Shown here: in pieces, positions 7,056 to 8,222 of the stretch
How positions within the stretch are numbered: position 1 is the stretch's first letter
How the letters are laid out: each line of letters opens with the position of its first letter
NCBI GenBank assembly: GCA_021844645.1
Contig: JAKBTA010000061.1
Coordinates: 1 to 8,222, forward strand
Reading direction: 5' to 3'
DNA: 8,222 nucleotides
From: Nitrospirota bacterium
Lineage (GTDB): Bacteria > Nitrospirota_A > Leptospirillia > Leptospirillales > Leptospirillaceae
The notes under the pieces: generated by a model
What the model saw: the letters and a program-made list of their open reading frames with translations, nothing else
Told to the model about the DNA's origin: nothing
The model's database searches: none
Translations under genes and position numbers: made by a program

Positions 7056-7059
7056 CTAG
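7056..7059. repeat. CTAG target-site duplication, right copy
   Basis: Abuts the right terminal repeat and falls on codon 278 (CTA, Leu) and the first base of the next codon of abi. Confidence 0.8.
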
Positions 7060-7904
7060 CAGACAAATGAATCTCCTATGCCAAGTGGAACGAGGGGAGA
7101 CAATGCGTATGAGATAGGCCAGCAATGTCATCGTATTTCCAAGTCGACCATCCTCTACCGGATTGAACGAATTTGCCAGTCCAGCGGGTTTTTTTCTCGG
7201 GATTTGCATTTTCATGGAAAACGATCGATTCCAGATTCGCCCATGATGCGCACAGTGGTTGCGGACGATGGACAAATGATGGGTAAACGATACCAGGACT
7301 TTTTCATCCAGTTCATAGGCATCGGCGATATGCTGGCGGTCGGTAGGATTTTTAAGATTTTGCAGCCAGCGAGAAATGTGCCCTAAGGCCATTAGTTCAC
7401 AGGCAACACAGATGGGCGGGAGTTCTAAGTGGTTATAGTTGTTTCGGTAATGCTCGGCAAAGACCTCCCGGCTTCGCCGGTATTCTTTTTCGAGTTCCTT
7501 CTTACAAATCTCCCACACATCCCGTCGTCGAAAGAGATCCGGATCGGTATGGGCAAAAGAACCGTACTTCAACGCCAGGGAGTGTGACCATCGAGCGCGT
7601 AAAGAAATTTCCACCCGCTCAATGGCATCGAGGAGCAGCAGGCGAAGTTCACGGTCGAAATCGTACAGCAGAAGGATCTCTTCCAGCGTGGTGCTACTGC
7701 GAAACGCATGTTGCCCGCTGGCATCTTTGGATTCAAAGGGCAACCAATAGGCCCGAAGCCTGTAATAGTTGATGTGGGTCAAAAGGTGACGGGCGTGCTC
7801 CCGGTCCGGGATGGACAAGCCACGTTCAAGGAGGAGATCTATTTGCTGGTCGATGGTCAGGGGGGGCTTTGGAAAGGATGTCGGAGTCATTGTCCGGCCC
7901 TTAA

Positions 7905-7956
7905 ATCAAAAAACCCGCCTGGTGCGCATCGTTGAGAGGCGGGGCGGGTGTTGTTA
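7905..7956 (-). ncRNA. Candidate short abi leader RNA ending in a terminator
   Basis: The predicted start from the promoter at 7963-7991 is near 7956 and the intrinsic terminator ends near 7907, so most transcripts should be about 50 nt long and stop before abi. From memory, a structured RNA motif is known upstream of abiF genes, and AbiF has been described as a toxin held by a noncoding RNA. This leader occupies the right position, but I cannot show that it matches that motif. Confidence 0.4.
7907..7949 (-). terminator. Intrinsic terminator/attenuator in the abi leader
   Basis: Minus strand: CCCGCCT (7937-7943) pairs perfectly with AGGCGGG (7914-7920), with a 16-base loop, followed by six T (7908-7913). 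A second left arm, ACCCGCC (7943-7949), can pair with GGCGGGT (7913-7919), so two overlapping registers compete for the same 3' arm. It lies 17 bases upstream of the abi ATG and downstream of the abi promoter, so abi transcripts must read through it. Confidence 0.75.
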
Positions 7957-7962
7957 GTTCTG

Positions 7963-7991
7963 ATCTTACCGAAGCTTGGTTGTTCTGTCAA
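7963..7991 (-). promoter_or_regulatory. Promoter of the abi leader and gene
   Basis: Minus strand: perfect -35 TTGACA (7986-7991), 17-base spacer, -10 TAAGAT (7963-7968, two mismatches). A CTCATACCATATTG block lies 14 bases upstream of the -35 and is nearly identical to one upstream of the cyclase promoter. Confidence 0.62.
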
Positions 7992-8019
7992 TTTGCAGCC
8001 TCATCCAATATGGTATGAG
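7986..8019 (+). repeat. Imperfect direct repeat, copy B
   Basis: TGTCAA at 7986-7991 and CAATATGGTATGAG at 8006-8019, matching copy A at 4886-4921 (13 of 14 in the second block, 6 of 6 in the first). The two copies bracket the abi locus including the IS. Confidence 0.5.
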
Positions 8020-8105
8020 TCTTAAAGGGAGTTCGTCTTTCCACCAAGAGATGAGTCTACAAGGGGTCAAATCGTTCATAATGGATGGCATGGTAATCAA
8101 TATGG

Positions 8106-8222
8106 ATGACTGGGCTTTCCCGCCAGCAAGTGACCCGTCTCGTCCATCAGTTTCAGAAAACGGGGACAGTGCGATTGGGATACCAGACTCCCAGACGTGG
8201 ATTCCAGAGGGTTTTTGGCCCC
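8106..8222 (+). pseudogene. Fragment of an integrase-type transposase (HTH part), running off the right edge
   Basis: This frame encodes MTGLSRQQVTRLVHQFQ followed by a GYQTPRRGF block. It resembles the HTH region of integrase-core (rve-type) transposases whose usual text is TG(L/Y)SRxQ(V/L)TRL…(R)xF…(R)YT. In that family I recall about 60-70 residues before this motif, but here a TAA lies four codons upstream (8094-8096), and only a short possible N-terminus (MSLQGVKSFI, from 8051, different frame) is visible. It therefore looks like a gene with an internal deletion or frameshift; a genuine short start at 8106 is the alternative. The catalytic part would be beyond the window. Confidence 0.45.

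Larger units (their letters stand above)
7033..7890 (-). pseudogene. Abi_2/AbiF-type HEPN abortive-infection gene, 5' part, cut by the IS
   Basis: Abi_2 (AbiD/AbiF) proteins limit phage spread by abortive infection and carry a HEPN RNase fold. The frame starts MTPTSFPKPPLTIDQQIDLL, continues with HLLTHINYYRLRAYWLPF (35-52) and LLYDFDRELRLLLLDAIERVE (74-94), all characteristic, and has the HEPN motif R-x4-H as RNHCAH at 210-215. The first 278 residues are native; the last seven (GGWEIGT) are encoded by the IS end, with a TAA at 7033-7035. The native last 27 residues sit at 5081-5167. The ATG at 7890 is preceded by AAGGG with an eight-to-nine-base gap. The hybrid protein of 285 residues keeps the HEPN motif, so residual activity cannot be excluded; more likely the system is inactivated. 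Its own promoter and a leader terminator lie just upstream. Confidence 0.88.

Noticed and set aside
4886..8019. CRISPR-like or tandem antitoxin repeats
   Set aside because: Only two imperfect copies 3.1 kb apart, and no tandem repeats in the abi leader as seen in classical ToxIN loci.
8015..8222. Open plus-strand frame starting MSLKGSSSF and running to the edge
   Set aside because: After 8106 its translation is low-complexity and Ser/Pro-rich, whereas the overlapping frame gives a recognisable HTH; only the short MSLQGVKSFI part may be real.
7907..8222. tRNA gene upstream of the terminator at 7907-7949
   Set aside because: No cloverleaf, TTCGA loop or CCA-like end on either strand; the terminator is better explained as part of the abi leader.

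Overview
The window looks like a Gram-negative chromosome of roughly 50% GC. The Gram-negative call rests on an RND-type inner-membrane exporter. I cannot name the organism: the mix of a YfeX-like DyP peroxidase, a membrane GGDEF protein, an IS1182-type element and an integrase relic would fit an environmental proteobacterium or a Leptospirillum/Nitrospirota-like bacterium, but that is only a hunch. All clear genes are on the minus strand except a fragment at the right edge.

Region 1 (1-4891, minus strand) is a probable three-gene transcription unit. A six-TM diguanylate cyclase (3548-4780) overlaps by ATGA with a class P/B DyP-type haem peroxidase (2631-3551). This is followed after 87 bases by an RND exporter (from 2543, running off the left edge). 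A TTGACA-type promoter lies upstream at 4861-4891, and a 9-bp hairpin sits immediately before the RND start codon. The set could link c-di-GMP signalling, peroxide handling and efflux, but only co-direction and spacing support that.

Region 2 (4892-8021) is the most informative part. It holds an Abi_2/AbiF-type HEPN abortive-infection gene cut in two by an IS1182-family element (5168-7055). The 5' part of the gene is at 7056-7890 and its last 27 codons are at 5081-5167. Removing the element plus one copy of the flanking CTAG joins the two parts in frame and gives a 305-residue protein with a typical family C-terminus (...MGFKEDW...). The element therefore has visible 16-bp terminal inverted repeats, a 4-bp CTAG target duplication, its own near-consensus promoter, and a terminator built around its transposase stop codon. 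The abi gene has a TTGACA-N17-TAAGAT promoter. Between promoter and start codon lies a strong intrinsic terminator, the layout expected for a small leader RNA plus attenuated toxin gene, as in type III-like/AbiF RNA systems. Insertion replaced the last 27 residues by 7 element-encoded ones; the HEPN motif RNHCAH is kept.

Region 3 holds scattered traces of other mobile DNA. A third copy of the IS end (4956-4971) lies outside the element. A pair of similar 34-36 bp direct repeats (4886-4921 and 7986-8019) brackets the abi locus and contains both -35 boxes. At the right edge (8106-8222, plus strand) a short frame resembles the HTH of an integrase-type transposase. No tRNA, rRNA or CRISPR array was seen.
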